A DNA stretch of 46,497 bases from assembly GCA_031279015.1 (NCBI GenBank), contig JAITJI010000083.1, forward strand, positions 1-46,497. Reading direction: 5' to 3'. Under the pieces are notes generated by a model. That model searched no databases and was not told where the DNA came from. It saw nothing but the letters and a program-made list of their open reading frames with translations. The translations under genes and the position numbers were made by a program. Below, one piece after another: positions 15,162 to 25,682 of the stretch; position 1 is the first letter of the stretch, and every line of letters begins with the position of its first letter. The stretch is from Spirochaetaceae bacterium (GTDB lineage: Bacteria > Spirochaetota > Spirochaetia > Treponematales > Breznakiellaceae).

Positions 15162-18100
15162 CTATTTGGTAAGAGCCGTGGACAAGGTGTAGTCGCTCCA
15201 TTTTGCGGTATCAGTCTGTTTTACATCCTCTTCCAAGGCATAGGCGTGGGTAAAGCCCCTGCCGCTCTTGTTTGCCTTTGAGAGATTGTCTATCCCGTAG
15301 ATGGTACCGCCGGTCTTTATGAAATTATTGGTACCGGCTTCCCGGGCAACACCGCCGCCGGAACTGAGCTTATCGGTGCCGATTGTTTGATTTGAATAGA
15401 TCTCACCACCGGTCATCTTGAATGTGGAGCTGGCCCAGGGGATACAAACACCGCCCCCCGTTTCCTCGGTCCTGTTATTGTAAATAGAACCGCCGTTCAT
15501 GGTCACCGTACCGCCGTGATTTATATAAACACCGCCGCCGTCGTTTAGGCTATAATTCGAATGAATCTCACCGGAGTTTATGATAGCCTCGCTATAGTGA
15601 ACCTCTAAACCACCGCCGCCGTCAACCTTATCATTGACCGTATTATTATCAATAACGCCGCCGTTTATTGTGACAACGCACTTGTCGTATGCCGCTATGC
15701 CGGCGCCGCGCAGGTCGGATACATTGTAGCTGATCCGGCTGCCCGCTTCCATAATCACGTTGCTATGATTATAGGCATGTATCCCGCCGCCGTAGGAGTT
15801 CTTTGACGTATTCTTGGTAATGTGGCTGCCGGATTCCATATACAGGGTACTGTAGTCGTACACGTAGACCCCGGCGCCATAGGACGTTGCTTTATTATCG
15901 GTGATAAGGGCGCCGTTCCCCAGCCATAGTGTACTCTTGTCCTTCACAAAGATCCCGCCGCCATGACCTGAGCGCTCACCGCCGGTAATGGTAAGGTCTT
16001 CAATCCGTATGAAGGACTCTTCTATCTCAAGTACCCGATAGCCGCTCTTTGCTCCTCCCTGAAGCTTCCCATTCTCATAACCCTTAATAGTTACGGTAGC
16101 GGAAGGCTGGGCTTTGTTGATGACTATGAATAAACTCCCACTCGTAGGTTTATCATCACTGGTCAGAGTTCCTACCACATAAACTGTTTTGTGAGTCGTA
16201 ACAGCCGCCTTGTTTACCGCCACATTGAGGGTTTTCAGAGGGCGCTCATAGGTACCGGCGTTACTATCGCTTCCCGTGGCCTTTACATAGAACCCCTCGG
16301 GATGAGTGGTATCCGGCGGCTCCGGTGTATCCGGCGGATCCGGCGTATCCGGCGGCTCCGGTGTATCCGGCGGCTCCGGTGTATCCGGCGGCTCGGGATC
16401 CGGAGCATCAGGAAAGGAGTTGAGATCCGTATCCCAGTTTACCGTGGCACAGCCGTTAGTAAAGGAAACGTTGTTCTTGTATTTTGTCACCCCACCCTTG
16501 GTTACCACCACGGTATAATTGCCGCTTTCGTCAAACCGTATGCCTGATCTGTCAAAGAGGGGGACCCCATCGGCGGAACCCAGCCCTGCGGCAATCAAAT
16601 CGGCGTCATTCAAATCAACCTTAGTGCTAATGTTCCCGGATATCACCAGGGCGTAAACCGTACCGCTTTGATTTTGAACAACCAGGGTCCCGTTCCCGCT
16701 GGAGGGAGGAGGAGGAGTGCCGGTGGCAAGATCCGCCGCGTTACTCATAGATGTCCAGTCTACCGTGGCAGATCCCCCGGTAAAAGAAACATTATTTTTG
16801 TACCTTATCTCCGTACCGCGGATTACAATAACGTGGCGGGAGCCGGTCTCAATATAGGGAGCGCCCGAGGAGGTAAACAGAGGAATTCCGCTGGACTGCC
16901 CCAATCCCCCGGCGGCTACATCGGCGCTGTTTAAATCTGCTATGGTCGATATGGAAGAGTCTTTCACAAAAACGGTAATGAGACCGGGGAAATTAATATC
17001 CGTAACCGTCACCTGGCCTCCGCCGGGGAAACTGTTCGGATCGGTGGGATCGGTGTTCTCCTCAATCTCAAACCAGTCGGGGAAACCATCTCCGTCAGTA
17101 TCGGTAGTTGAACCGGGATTATTGATAGGGTGGCTGTCCGGATCGGTGGGATCAAAACCATTGTTTTTCTCCCAACCGTCAGGGTAACTGTCCCCGTCGG
17201 TATCTCTGTCTTTCGGATTGGTATGGGCCTCTTTCCATGCCGGGTCCCCATCATATTCCTGTTTATTGGTCAAACCGTCATGATCCGGGTCGCCGTTAGC
17301 GCCGTTATCTCCCGTACCGTCGGCAGGATCAAGGCCATTGGCAATCTCCCACGAATCCGGAAGCCCGTCATTGTCGGTGTCCTGTACTTCGGTTACCACG
17401 GGGTGGCTATTCGGATCGGTAGGATCATACCCGTTACTTGCCTCCCAACCGTCGTGGTAACCATCGCCGTCGGTATCGGCATTGCGGGGATCGGTCCTCC
17501 CATTAAGCCAATCGGATTTTTCATATTCCTGTTTATTGGTCAAGCCGTCATTATCCGGGTCGCCGTCGGCGCCGTTGTTTCCCGTACCGTCGGCAGGATC
17601 AAGACCGTGGGCAGTCTCCCACCAGTCCGGAAGCCCGTCGTTATCGGAATCAGAAGACCCACCGTTATTGTCGGGTACGTGCGGATCGGTCCCACCGATA
17701 AACTCCTCCTTGTTGGTCAGGCCGTCGTTATCATCATCCCCATTCGGGTCCGGGTCCTTCGGGTCCAGCGGATCATACTTGTTATCTATCTCCCATTTGT
17801 CGGGAAATCCGTCCCCGTCACTGTCCTTAACCAGGGGATTGGTGCCATGCTCATGCTCCTCCCAGTTGGTAAGACCGTCCTTGTCATCATCCCCATTCGG
17901 GTCCGGGTCCTTCGGGTCCAGCGGATCATAGCCGTATTCTACCTCCCAGCCGTCCTTAAACTTATCACCATCCGTATCAGGATTCTTCGGGTCCGTTCCG
18001 TTTACGTATTCTTCCAGGTTGGTAAGATAATCCCCGTCAGGGTCTCCGTCCCGGGGCGGGTCCTCGTTGTTCAACGGATCGTAGCCGTACTGTACTTCCC

Positions 18101-19121
18101 ACCCGTCGTTGAATCCATCCCCGTCCGTATCCGGCTTCTTCGGATCGGTATTCCGCTCATACTCGTCCTTGTTCGTCAGCCCGTCCTTGTCCGGATCCCC
18201 GTTCCGGCCATTGTCCCCGGTCGAATCCTTGGGATCAAGGCCGTGATCAACTTCCCAGCCATCGGGCAGGCCATCCTTGTCCGTATCGGAATCCTTCGGG
18301 TCCGTACCCCGGTCAAACTCCTCCTGGTTCGTCAGGCCGTCGTTATCATCATCCCCATTTGGATTGGGGTCATTGGGATCATTCTTGTTGTAACCGTTTT
18401 CATCTTCCCAATCATCCGGAAACCCGTCATGGTCCGAATCTTCTCCCGGGTTCTGCGGGTCCCCGGGGTCATAACCGTGCTCGTCTTCCCACCCATCGTC
18501 GTATCCGTCACCATCACTATCGCTATTGTCAGGGTCCAACCCATGCTGCTCTTCATAGTCATCCGGCAGGCCGTCACCGTCCCGGTCACCGTCCGGCTTC
18601 GTCGGGTCCGTCCCGTGGTCTACCTCCCACTTGTCATCCCACCCGTCACCGTCCGTATCAGGATTCTTCGGGTCCGTCCCCCGATCTACCTCTTCTTTGT
18701 CGCTCAGTCCGTCACCGTCCGTGTCCGGATTCGTCGGGTCCGTCCCCAGATCTACCTCTTCTTTGTCGCTCAGTCCGTCACCGTCCGTGTCCGCCTTATT
18801 GGGATCTGTCCCCAATGCGATCTCTTCCTCGTTGGTGAGCCCGTCCCCGTCCCGATCAAGGGAGACGCTGCTGCTCTCCCCTTGCTTCCCGCCCCCGGGA
18901 ATCGGTTTTCCGGCAACGGTGGAATTACCCCCTTCGCTTCCCGTACCCAGGCCGCCCTGACCCGGAATACCCAGCTCCTGGTGCATAGGACAACCGGCCA
19001 TTACCAGTCCCGCTATCAGTCCACATACCAAAGCATACGCCAAGATACCGCTTTTGATCTGCTTCATTCCTATCTTCCGTGTCTTTCCGACAGAGAATAA
19101 CTTCACATCCTTTTTGTCCAT
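15162..19121 (-). CDS. Giant surface lipoprotein: thrombospondin type-3 Ca repeats plus beta-helix
   Basis: A 1319-residue protein. The start at 19121 has AGGAG 8 nt upstream; lipidation is expected at the Cys of VMAGC near residue 44, after an unusually long n-region. From about 90 to 700 it is a stalk of around twenty Asp-rich units such as [19 protein letters not shown], the thrombospondin type-3 (calcium-binding) repeat. Two copies of an unrecognised domain of about 85 residues follow (about 703-790 and 810-897), then a PPDTPE linker (about 909-938). The last 380 residues are a right-handed beta-helix of GGG-type rungs (for example [20 protein letters not shown]). It is likely a Ca-stiffened stalk holding an adhesin or carbohydrate-binding head on the cell surface. 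It is monocistronic, with its own terminator. Confidence 0.85.
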   Translation of the reverse strand: MDKKDVKLFSVGKTRKIGMKQIKSGILAYALVCGLIAGLVMAGCPMHQELGIPGQGGLGTGSEGGNSTVAGKPIPGGGKQGESSSVSLDRDGDGLTNEEEIALGTDPNKADTDGDGLSDKEEVDLGTDPTNPDTDGDGLSDKEEVDRGTDPKNPDTDGDGWDDKWEVDHGTDPTKPDGDRDGDGLPDDYEEQHGLDPDNSDSDGDGYDDGWEDEHGYDPGDPQNPGEDSDHDGFPDDWEDENGYNKNDPNDPNPNGDDDNDGLTNQEEFDRGTDPKDSDTDKDGLPDGWEVDHGLDPKDSTGDNGRNGDPDKDGLTNKDEYERNTDPKKPDTDGDGFNDGWEVQYGYDPLNNEDPPRDGDPDGDYLTNLEEYVNGTDPKNPDTDGDKFKDGWEVEYGYDPLDPKDPDPNGDDDKDGLTNWEEHEHGTNPLVKDSDGDGFPDKWEIDNKYDPLDPKDPDPNGDDDNDGLTNKEEFIGGTDPHVPDNNGGSSDSDNDGLPDWWETAHGLDPADGTGNNGADGDPDNDGLTNKQEYEKSDWLNGRTDPRNADTDGDGYHDGWEASNGYDPTDPNSHPVVTEVQDTDNDGLPDSWEIANGLDPADGTGDNGANGDPDHDGLTNKQEYDGDPAWKEAHTNPKDRDTDGDSYPDGWEKNNGFDPTDPDSHPINNPGSTTDTDGDGFPDWFEIEENTDPTDPNSFPGGGQVTVTDINFPGLITVFVKDSSISTIADLNSADVAAGGLGQSSGIPLFTSSGAPYIETGSRHVIVIRGTEIRYKNNVSFTGGSATVDWTSMSNAADLATGTPPPPSSGNGTLVVQNQSGTVYALVISGNISTKVDLNDADLIAAGLGSADGVPLFDRSGIRFDESGNYTVVVTKGGVTKYKNNVSFTNGCATVNWDTDLNSFPDAPDPEPPDTPEPPDTPEPPDTPDPPDTPEPPDTTHPEGFYVKATGSDSNAGTYERPLKTLNVAVNKAAVTTHKTVYVVGTLTSDDKPTSGSLFIVINKAQPSATVTIKGYENGKLQGGAKSGYRVLEIEESFIRIEDLTITGGERSGHGGGIFVKDKSTLWLGNGALITDNKATSYGAGVYVYDYSTLYMESGSHITKNTSKNSYGGGIHAYNHSNVIMEAGSRISYNVSDLRGAGIAAYDKCVVTINGGVIDNNTVNDKVDGGGGLEVHYSEAIINSGEIHSNYSLNDGGGVYINHGGTVTMNGGSIYNNRTEETGGGVCIPWASSTFKMTGGEIYSNQTIGTDKLSSGGGVAREAGTNNFIKTGGTIYGIDNLSKANKSGRGFTHAYALEEDVKQTDTAKWSDYTLSTALTK
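16309..16398 (-). repeat. Tandem 18-bp repeat encoding the PPDTPE linker
   Basis: Five consecutive 18-bp units of GTATCCGGCGGCTCCGGT on the plus strand, two of them with one or more changes, encode six-residue [12 protein letters not shown] units between the duplicated domains and the beta-helix. The unit length keeps the frame, so slippage would only lengthen or shorten the linker. Confidence 0.85.
17040..18850 (-). repeat. Thrombospondin type-3 coding repeat array
   Basis: About twenty related units, each usually encoding a D-x-D-G-D-G core plus a TDP ending. The pair around 18655-18790 is nearly identical at DNA level; other units have diverged and alternate between short (EEVD) and longer ([12 protein letters not shown]) forms. 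The array also leaves long open frames on the opposite strand, which are artefacts of composition. Confidence 0.8.
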
Positions 19122-19664
19122 GACAAAACTCCTATGTCAATTTGAAATTTCTGCGGTCGGAACCGCAAACAAATGCTTTATAAAAATTTGAAATTTCCGG
19201 ATATAAAAAAAAAGGGGCTGGTAGGCGGAAAACGGACTGTTTTCCTGTATCTTTATTCCTACTAAACCAATCGACATGCGGGAAAAAAGGAATGAGACAT
19301 CTCTGGAAAAGACCTGCCCATCCGGCAACGCACCAGGACATGCATCCCCATCTGTTCATGCAGCTTCTCTCCTTTATCAATTCCCGCTTAACGCAACAAA
19401 GCTGCGTTAATAAAATCTTTTTTAAATTCCCATTCTTTATATAAAAAGGGGATAATTAACCTATAATATAAAGATAACACGTTTTTTAAAAAGATGCAAG
19501 TTTCATCACCGTAATTTTAAGATTTTTACTATATTGTGCGCTCCGGTTGGCATCCATACCACGCGCCCTATTGTATCTTATCTTCCTTTTTTATACCTTA
19601 TTAGTATGAAAATATGGTATTTTCTCATTCAGTTATTAACAAGAGTATTCCAGGAGGAGTCGCA
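19122..19664. other. Divergent intergenic region between the giant lipoprotein gene and pckG
   Basis: No gene is seen in this AT-rich stretch. Next to the lipoprotein start are a 6-bp hairpin (TGCGGT 19152-19157 / ACCGCA 19162-19167) and two copies of AATTTGAAATTT (about 19139 and 19186). Near 19388-19410 TTAACGCA pairs with TGCGTTAA ahead of a T-rich tract, a possible weak terminator. The pckG leader ends with AGGAGG at about 19653. Promoters must lie here, but I could not pick one with confidence. Confidence 0.5.
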
Positions 19665-21491
19665 ATGAAGGTAGAAGAACTAAAACACGCTGGTTTGAAA
19701 AAATGGGTGGCGGAAGCAGCCGCCCTGATGACCCCCGATACGGTGGAGGTTTGTGAAGGAAGTAAGTCCGAATATGACCGGATGATCCAAATAACCATTG
19801 ACGATGGTCTTGCCACGGTACTGAATAAAGATAAACTGCCGGGCTGCGTCCTTTACCGTTCCGACCCCAGCGATGTGGCCCGGGTTGAGGCCCGGACTTT
19901 TATTGCCTCGGAGAAGGAAGAAGATGCCGGTCCAACCAATCACTGGATAGATCCCAAGGGGCTTAAAAAGACCATGTCGGATATGTACCGGGGCAGTATG
20001 AAGGGGCGAACCATGTACGTGATCCCCTTCTCCATGGGGCCGGTAGGTTCGGAGATCGCCAAAATTGGGGTACAGATCACCGATTCGCCCTATGTGGTGG
20101 CCAACATGCACATCATGGCCCGGGTGGGAACCAGGGTTTTAGATGTTTTGGGAAGCGACGGGTTCTACGTGCCCTGTTACCATTCGGTGGGTAAACCTTT
20201 GGGGCCGGGTGAAAAGGACAACGGCAAGTGGCCCTGCGCACCCATAGAGAAGAAGTACATCTCCCACTTCCCTGAAACCCGGGAGATCTGGTCTTACGGC
20301 TCCGGTTACGGCGGCAACGCTCTTTTGGGTAAGAAGTGTCTGGCCCTGCGGATCGCCAGCGTGCTTGCCCGGGATGAAGGCTGGCTTGCCGAACACATGC
20401 TTATCCTCAAGATCACCAATCCCCAGGGGGAGGTCAGGTACATCACCGGGGCCTTCCCTTCGGCCTGCGGTAAAACAAACCTGGCTATGCTGATCCCCAC
20501 CCTTCCCGGCTGGAAGGTGGAAACCGTGGGGGACGATATTGCCTGGATGAAGTTTGGTGCGGACGGACGGCTCTACGCCATCAATCCCGAGGCGGGTTTC
20601 TTCGGCGTTGCCCCGGGGACCAATAACGATTCCAACCGGAACGCTATGGAGACCATTAAGCGGAATACCATCTACACCAACGTTGCCCTTACGGAAGACA
20701 AATGTGTCTGGTGGGAGGGCATAGGCTACGATGCGCCGGGAAAACTCATCGACTGGACCGGTCAGGAGTGGATCCAGGATAAGGGCAACAAGGAACAGAA
20801 ACCTGCGGCCCATCCCAACAGCCGGTTTACCGGTCCTGCCAAACAGTGTCCGGTTATCGCCCCCGAGTGGGAAGATCCCAGGGGTGTGCCTATCAGCGCC
20901 TTTCTCTTTGGCGGCCGGCGGCCCAAGACCATCCCTCTGGTAAACCAGGCCAAAAGCTGGGTCCATGGGGTTTTTATGGGTTCCATCGTAGGCTCCGAGG
21001 TGACTGCCGCGGCATTGGACCTCAAGGCCGGCACCATCCGGCGTGATCCCTTTGCCATGCTCCCCTTCTGCGGTTACCACATGGGGGATTACTTCAAACA
21101 CTGGATCAAAATTGGGCAAACCCACGACGAATCAAAGCTTCCCAAGATATTCTTTGTCAACTGGTTCCGCAAAAATGATGCGGGTAAGTTCATCTGGCCC
21201 GGTTACGGCGAAAACTCCCGGGTTCTGGCCTGGATCTTTGAACGCTGTGGCGGCGGCGGCAAGGCGGTGGACACTCCCATTGGTTTCCTTCCCACCCCGG
21301 ACGCCATTCTACGTCCCGAGGGGGTTAGTGAGGATGACATGAAGGAGATTTTGAAGGTAGATATTGAAGGATGGAAGGCGGAGATCGCCGATGTCCGACA
21401 GAATCACTATCCCAAATTCGGCGATAAGCTGCCGAAGGAACTATCCGGTGAGCTGGACGCTATCGAGAAGCGGTTGAACGCAGTCGGCTAA
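19665..21491 (+). CDS. pckG: Phosphoenolpyruvate carboxykinase (GTP)
   Basis: The 608-residue length suits the GTP-dependent class. The P-loop with its reactive Cys is [13 protein letters not shown] at about residue 264; the ATP class would read GLSGTGKTTL instead. Other family blocks are [32 protein letters not shown] for substrate binding, and the C-terminal [19 protein letters not shown]. It interconverts oxaloacetate + GTP with PEP + CO2 + GDP in the cytoplasm; in fermentative bacteria it often runs in the CO2-fixing direction towards oxaloacetate. The start is set by AGGAGG 8 nt upstream of 19665. It is monocistronic. Confidence 0.96.
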   Translation: MKVEELKHAGLKKWVAEAAALMTPDTVEVCEGSKSEYDRMIQITIDDGLATVLNKDKLPGCVLYRSDPSDVARVEARTFIASEKEEDAGPTNHWIDPKGLKKTMSDMYRGSMKGRTMYVIPFSMGPVGSEIAKIGVQITDSPYVVANMHIMARVGTRVLDVLGSDGFYVPCYHSVGKPLGPGEKDNGKWPCAPIEKKYISHFPETREIWSYGSGYGGNALLGKKCLALRIASVLARDEGWLAEHMLILKITNPQGEVRYITGAFPSACGKTNLAMLIPTLPGWKVETVGDDIAWMKFGADGRLYAINPEAGFFGVAPGTNNDSNRNAMETIKRNTIYTNVALTEDKCVWWEGIGYDAPGKLIDWTGQEWIQDKGNKEQKPAAHPNSRFTGPAKQCPVIAPEWEDPRGVPISAFLFGGRRPKTIPLVNQAKSWVHGVFMGSIVGSEVTAAALDLKAGTIRRDPFAMLPFCGYHMGDYFKHWIKIGQTHDESKLPKIFFVNWFRKNDAGKFIWPGYGENSRVLAWIFERCGGGGKAVDTPIGFLPTPDAILRPEGVSEDDMKEILKVDIEGWKAEIADVRQNHYPKFGDKLPKELSGELDAIEKRLNAVG

Positions 21492-21547
21492 GCAAGGGGC
21501 GGCGGCAGGAGACTGTTCGCCGCCCGTTGTAAGAGCAGGGGGCCTTT

Positions 21548-21994
21548 TCAGTCCGGCGTTCCGGTCTCCGCCGGTATCACCCGTTCGTTCATGCGCCGTA
21601 GCCGGCGGGAGAGATCCCGGGCAAGGTTCATGATGATCAGTGCAAAGGATGGTGTGTCATCCTTGTAAATTTGACGTAAGCTGCGGTTAGAGATGGACAA
21701 AACCCGGGTAGGGGTCAGGGCCTTGATCGTCGCCGCCGAAGGCATCACCTCCAGAACCTCCATCTCCCCAAATTCATCTCCCTCGCCAAATTCCGTAAGG
21801 AGGATTCCCTTTCCAAGCACCACCACCCGGCCTTCCAGAATAAACCGAATCCGGTCGTTGGGGGCGCCTTCCGTGACAATGAATTCCCCGGGAGAAAAGG
21901 TTTCCTGTTCCAGCAAGGGCAAAATCCGGTCAATTTGATCCGTCATGAGTCCGCCGAAGAGGGAATACTTTTGCAGGGTCGTTGATTCAACCAT
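21548..21994 (-). CDS. Cyclic-nucleotide-binding-domain (Crp-like sensor) protein
   Basis: A 148-residue protein that is a lone cNMP-binding beta-barrel: FSPGEFIVTEGAPNDRIRFILEGRV at about 33-57 and FGEGDEFGEMEVLEVMPSAATIKAL at about 68-94, the phosphate-binding-cassette region. It has no DNA-binding or enzymatic domain, so it would act by protein contact. GGAGG precedes the ATG. It follows ychF by 18 nt on the same strand and is probably cotranscribed. Whether it binds a nucleotide is unclear, as the usual Arg of the phosphate cassette is not obvious. Confidence 0.82.
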   Translation of the reverse strand: MVESTTLQKYSLFGGLMTDQIDRILPLLEQETFSPGEFIVTEGAPNDRIRFILEGRVVVLGKGILLTEFGEGDEFGEMEVLEVMPSAATIKALTPTRVLSISNRSLRQIYKDDTPSFALIIMNLARDLSRRLRRMNERVIPAETGTPD

Positions 21995-22012
21995 GATATT
22001 CCTCCAAATAGC

Positions 22013-23125
22013 TTAGACGTTGAATTTAAAAAACATCACATCGCCGTCCTGAACGATGTAATCCTTCCCTTCAATCCGGTATTTGCCGGCTTCCCGAATC
22101 TTCGCCTCCGTGCCGTAGAGGACAATATCATTGAAGGAGTACACCTCCGCCTTGATAAAGCCCTTTTCAAAGTCCGTGTGGATAACCCCGGCAGCCTTGG
22201 GGGCGTTGTCTCCGGCATGGATGGTCCAGGCCCGGCATTCGTCCTCTCCGGCGGTAAAGAAGGTCCGCAGCCCCAAAAGCCGGTAAGCGGCGTGTACCAG
22301 GGCGTCAAGCCCTGACTCTTTCAGGCCCAGTTCCTCCAAAAAGGCGAGTTTTTCCGCCTCATCATCAAGGCCCGCCAGTTCGGCCTCAAATTTACCGCAG
22401 ATAACCACTGCTTCGGAACCCTCTGCGGCGGCCCGCCTTTTTACCGCCTCAACGTAGGGGTTCCCCGCAGCCCGGACTCCCCCCTCATCCACATTGCAGA
22501 CGTAGAGCTGGGGCTTCAGGGTGATAAAGTGGCAGTCGTAGACCGCTTCCCGTTCTTCCTCCGTCAGATTGACTGACCGGGCGGGCTTTCCCTGCTCCAG
22601 AGCGAGCCCTATCCTGTCCAGGACGGCAAGGACCGTTTCCGCCTGCTTTTGTTCGTTCTTTCCCTGAACCTTATGGCTGCGTTCCGCCCGTTCCCGGCGT
22701 TTCCCCAGGGTTTCAAGGTCCGCCAGGGCCAGTTCGATGTTGATGGTCTCCATATCCGAATCCGGATCGATCCGGTTTTCCACGTGGATGATATCGGGGT
22801 CATCGAAACACCGTACCACCTGGGCAATGACCCCTACCTCCCGGATGTGGGAGAGGAACTGATTCCCCAGCCCCTCCCCGGTGGAAGCCCCCTTTACAAG
22901 ACCGGCAATATCGACAAATTCCACCGTACCGGGGATACGCCGCCGGGGTTTAAAGATCTCCGCCAGTTTGAGGAGCCGCCGGTCCGGAACATTGACGATC
23001 CCCACATTGGGATTTATCGTACAAAAGGGATAGTTTGCCGCCTCCGCCCGGGCTCCGCTCAGGGCCGAAAAAATGGTGGACTTACCCACGTTGGGCAGCC
23101 CCACGATACCGCAGTTAAGTGCCAT
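22013..23125 (-). CDS. ychF: Ribosome-associated ATPase YchF/Ola1
   Basis: The 370-residue P-loop protein begins [17 protein letters not shown], the canonical Obg-family N-terminus with the G1 loop GLPNVGKS. G3 is [12 protein letters not shown], and the nucleotide-base motif is CNVDE (NxxE rather than NKxD), which is why this family prefers ATP over GTP. The C-terminal TGS domain holds the YSFNDI and [14 protein letters not shown] stretches. The ATG at 23125 is chosen by family alignment; it lacks a Shine-Dalgarno and sits 6 nt after a -10 box, so the mRNA is probably leaderless. A deleted copy of this gene lies at 534-650. Confidence 0.95.
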   Translation of the reverse strand: MALNCGIVGLPNVGKSTIFSALSGARAEAANYPFCTINPNVGIVNVPDRRLLKLAEIFKPRRRIPGTVEFVDIAGLVKGASTGEGLGNQFLSHIREVGVIAQVVRCFDDPDIIHVENRIDPDSDMETINIELALADLETLGKRRERAERSHKVQGKNEQKQAETVLAVLDRIGLALEQGKPARSVNLTEEEREAVYDCHFITLKPQLYVCNVDEGGVRAAGNPYVEAVKRRAAAEGSEAVVICGKFEAELAGLDDEAEKLAFLEELGLKESGLDALVHAAYRLLGLRTFFTAGEDECRAWTIHAGDNAPKAAGVIHTDFEKGFIKAEVYSFNDIVLYGTEAKIREAGKYRIEGKDYIVQDGDVMFFKFNV

Positions 23126-23131
23126 AAGATT

Positions 23132-23160
23132 ATTGTACGGCACGGCTTAGCGCCGGTCAA
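23132..23160 (-). promoter_or_regulatory. Leaderless promoter of ychF
   Basis: On the minus strand TTGACC (23160-23155), a 17-nt spacer and TACAAT (23137-23132) lie 6 nt before the ATG at 23125. Transcription is expected to start at the A of the start codon. Confidence 0.7.
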
Positions 23161-23312
23161 CCTTATTGGTATCATTTTAAAATGAGGCATTTCGCCGCTA
23201 AGGCCGGCCGTCCCGGGCTTGTCATGACCCCGGAGCGCCCGCGGGATTATGGCAGCGCCGGAGAAGAATCGGTACAATGAAACCGGTACGATACAATGAA
23301 GAGGGAGGGCCC

Positions 23313-24740
23313 ATGTCCCTTAACTGGCGTGAAATCGATCTCATCCTTGGGGAATTGGACTTGCCGGGTTCCCGGATTCAGCGGGTGGTGCAGAGCTCAT
23401 ACGATGTGCTCATCCTTGAACTCTACGGCAAAGGGCGGACCCGGCGCCTCCTCATCGCCCTTAGTCCCGGGGCCTGCCGCCTCCATGAGACCAGCCGGGG
23501 GCTCGTTAAAAGCGAGAAGCCCCTGCGTTTTGCGGAATTCTGCAAATCCCGGCTCATCAATGGCTACATCGAAGACGCTATTCAACTGGGGGATAACCGC
23601 ATCGTCCGCTTCACGATCCGCCAGGGGAAAAACCGGTTCCGGTTTTACATCAGGCTCTGGTCCAATGCGGCCAACGTGATAGTCACCGATGAAGAGGGGA
23701 CGGTCCTCGACGCCATGCGGCGCAGTCCCCGGCGGGGGGAGATCACCGGGGGGCGTTACGCTCCGGAGGGGGAACTACCGGCAGAGGGCGCTAAGGGGGA
23801 GTACCACATCCGGGAACTCCCGGGACCGGGTTCGTTTAACGAACGAATCGACGCCTGGTACGCCGAACGGGGGAGCGCCCTGTCTCTGGAAGCCCTGCGG
23901 GAGCAGGCCCGGCGGATCTTTGAAGGCAGCATGGGGCGGCTTCAGTCCTCTCTGGAACGGCTGCGGAACAAGGAGGCGGATTACGCATCGGCGGACCGGT
24001 TCAGGGAATACGGGGACATCATCATGGCCAATATCGGCGTCATCCGGCAGGGGGATTCCTGGCTTGAAACGGACAACTTTTATACCGGGGAGCGGATCCG
24101 TATAAAGCTGGATCCTGAAAAGAATCCCGCCGCCCAGGCGGAGCAGTATTACGGGCAGTACCGGAAGGCAAAAAACGGCCTTACCGAAGTCCGGGAGGAG
24201 ATCGCCGCCGGAGAACGGGAACTTGCGGAACTTAACGCAGCCCTGGAGGACCTCCTCAGGGAAACCAATCCTCTGGTCCTCCACAAACGCCTCAGAACCC
24301 GGGGATCACGGGTCTCCGGCGCGGTAAACGCTTCTTCGGCGGACCGGAAACGGCCGGGCCTTAGCTTTCGCCGTAAAGACTGGCTTATCATTGTGGGGCG
24401 GGATGCCGCGGAAAATGACGCTCTGCTCCGGAACCAGGTAAAGGGACGGGATCTCTGGCTCCACGTCCGGGATTATCCCGGTTCCTATGTGTTCATCAAA
24501 CAACGGTCCGGAAAAACCATTCCCCTGGACATACTCCTGGACGCGGGGAATCTGGCCCTCTTCTACTCAAAGGGCCGGGGCAATGGCGAGGGAGATCTCT
24601 TCTATACGCCGGTCAAATTCCTCCGCCGGGTCAGGGGCGGTCCAAAGGGACTGGTCATCCCCACGCAGGAAAAGAATCTGCATATCCGGATGGACAAGGA
24701 GCGGCTTAAGGAACTGGAACGCTGCCGTATAGAAAAATAA
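23313..24740 (+). CDS. NFACT-family (RqcH/fibronectin-binding-like) RNA-binding protein
   Basis: The 475-residue protein starts at 23313 after GAGGGAGGG. The N-terminal NFACT-N domain is followed by a coiled coil (about 195-340, Glu/Arg/Leu rich) and the C-terminal NFACT-R domain, recognised by FRRKDWLIIVGRDAAENDAL, GRDLWLHVRDYPGSYVFIK and ALFYSKGRGNG. Relatives bind the 50S subunit with peptidyl-tRNA and add Ala tails to stalled chains (RqcH), or were described as surface fibronectin-binding proteins. This protein is shorter than RqcH (about 570 residues). It has no signal peptide, so a ribosome role is more likely. Confidence 0.85.
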   Translation: MSLNWREIDLILGELDLPGSRIQRVVQSSYDVLILELYGKGRTRRLLIALSPGACRLHETSRGLVKSEKPLRFAEFCKSRLINGYIEDAIQLGDNRIVRFTIRQGKNRFRFYIRLWSNAANVIVTDEEGTVLDAMRRSPRRGEITGGRYAPEGELPAEGAKGEYHIRELPGPGSFNERIDAWYAERGSALSLEALREQARRIFEGSMGRLQSSLERLRNKEADYASADRFREYGDIIMANIGVIRQGDSWLETDNFYTGERIRIKLDPEKNPAAQAEQYYGQYRKAKNGLTEVREEIAAGERELAELNAALEDLLRETNPLVLHKRLRTRGSRVSGAVNASSADRKRPGLSFRRKDWLIIVGRDAAENDALLRNQVKGRDLWLHVRDYPGSYVFIKQRSGKTIPLDILLDAGNLALFYSKGRGNGEGDLFYTPVKFLRRVRGGPKGLVIPTQEKNLHIRMDKERLKELERCRIEK

Positions 24741-24750
24741 CGGCCATGCC

Positions 24751-24779
24751 TTGCACCGGAACACGGGGGATCTTACAGT
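24751..24779 (+). promoter_or_regulatory. Candidate leaderless promoter of the MEMO-family gene
   Basis: TTGCAC (24751-24756), 17 nt, TACAGT (24774-24779), then 7 nt to the ATG at 24787. The sequence TTACAGTTATAGTAATG (24773-24789) is identical to that at the start of the unrelated gene at 13142. Confidence 0.5.
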
Positions 24780-24786
24780 TATAGTA

Positions 24787-25653
24787 ATGAAAAACGGTGA
24801 GGTTTCTCTAAAGGGCAAGGGCCGTTCGCCTGTGGTGGCTGGTTTGTTTTACCCCGAAGACCGGATCGATGCGGAGGCGCGGCTCTGTTCCTACGGATTG
24901 CTGGGAGGAATCGGAGACAGCGCAGCGGCTATTGTCGCCCCCCATGGGGCCTGGGATATCTCCGGGGCCATTGCGGGGACCGCTTTTTTCGCCGCCGCAG
25001 GGAGGATACACCGGGTCCCGTCCCGAAAAGAGGGGAAGGGCCTCTCCCGGGTGCTGATCCTTGGCTGCATCCATGAGCCGGCGGAAGAAGGCATTTTCCT
25101 TTCGGACTCCCATTACTTTGAAACCCCTCTGGGCAACCTGCCGGTGGATCGCCGGCTCTCCGCCGAACTGGCCTCTTGTAATACCCTGGTTGAAATAAAC
25201 GACATCCCCCATCTCCGGGAACATACGGTAGAGGTACTGCTTCCCTTTATCAAATTCTGTTTTCCCGGGGTAAAAATAATCCCCCTGTTGCTGGGAGGTT
25301 CCCGGCCCATCCTGATCTCCGCCCTGGCCCGGTCCTTGTTCATAGTCTTCAAATCCCGGATGGAAGATACGTTGTTTGTGATCTCCGCCAATATCTCCAA
25401 AAACAACGATGAAAAGAAAGCCCTGGATCAGGCCGGGGAATGTATCCGGCTCCTGGAAGAGAACAATGCCGAAGCTTTCAACGCCGCCCTGAGGGATGGC
25501 CGGATAAACCCCTGCGGCGGCGGCGCCCTGGCGGCGCTCCTGGAAAGCGGCCTCTTAGCCGGCCGGCCGGGCAAACTGGTCTCCGGTTCTCTGGTAAAGG
25601 CCCGGGGAGAGGAAGATAAGACCGTTTACTATGGCGGCGTATCCTTTGAATAG
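24787..25653 (+). CDS. MEMO1 / AmmeMemoRadiSam system protein B family
   Basis: A 288-residue protein with the MEMO fold signature: SPVVAGLFYPED near the N-terminus, VAPHGAWDISGAIAGTAFF in place of the usual PHAGY block, GCIHEP, then FETPLGNLPVDRRL and HLREHTVEVLLPFIKFCFPG. The family is related to extradiol dioxygenases and acts with AMMECR1 and a radical-SAM protein of unknown chemistry; neither partner is in the window. The start at 24787 is favoured because a promoter-like motif ends just before it; no Shine-Dalgarno is present. It follows the NFACT gene by 46 nt. Confidence 0.85.
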   Translation: MKNGEVSLKGKGRSPVVAGLFYPEDRIDAEARLCSYGLLGGIGDSAAAIVAPHGAWDISGAIAGTAFFAAAGRIHRVPSRKEGKGLSRVLILGCIHEPAEEGIFLSDSHYFETPLGNLPVDRRLSAELASCNTLVEINDIPHLREHTVEVLLPFIKFCFPGVKIIPLLLGGSRPILISALARSLFIVFKSRMEDTLFVISANISKNNDEKKALDQAGECIRLLEENNAEAFNAALRDGRINPCGGGALAALLESGLLAGRPGKLVSGSLVKARGEEDKTVYYGGVSFE

Positions 25654-25673
25654 TGGAAAAAATTTGATATCAT
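25646..25673 (+). promoter_or_regulatory. Candidate leaderless promoter of the M15 peptidase gene
   Basis: TTGAAT (25646-25651), 16 nt, TATCAT (25668-25673), then 9 nt to the ATG at 25683. No Shine-Dalgarno precedes that ATG. The -35 overlaps the end of the MEMO gene. Confidence 0.45.
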
Positions 25674-25682
25674 CATAAACCG

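Noticed and set aside
17040-18850. Possible CRISPR array
   Set aside because: The repeats are in frame, diverged, without unique spacers of fixed length, and encode calcium-binding units.
17130-19100. A 656-codon open frame on the plus strand, opposite the giant lipoprotein gene
   Set aside because: It is the mirror of the Asp-rich repeat array: the translation is Val/Ile/Arg-rich repeats with no ribosome site, while the minus frame has a signal peptide, lipobox and recognisable domains.
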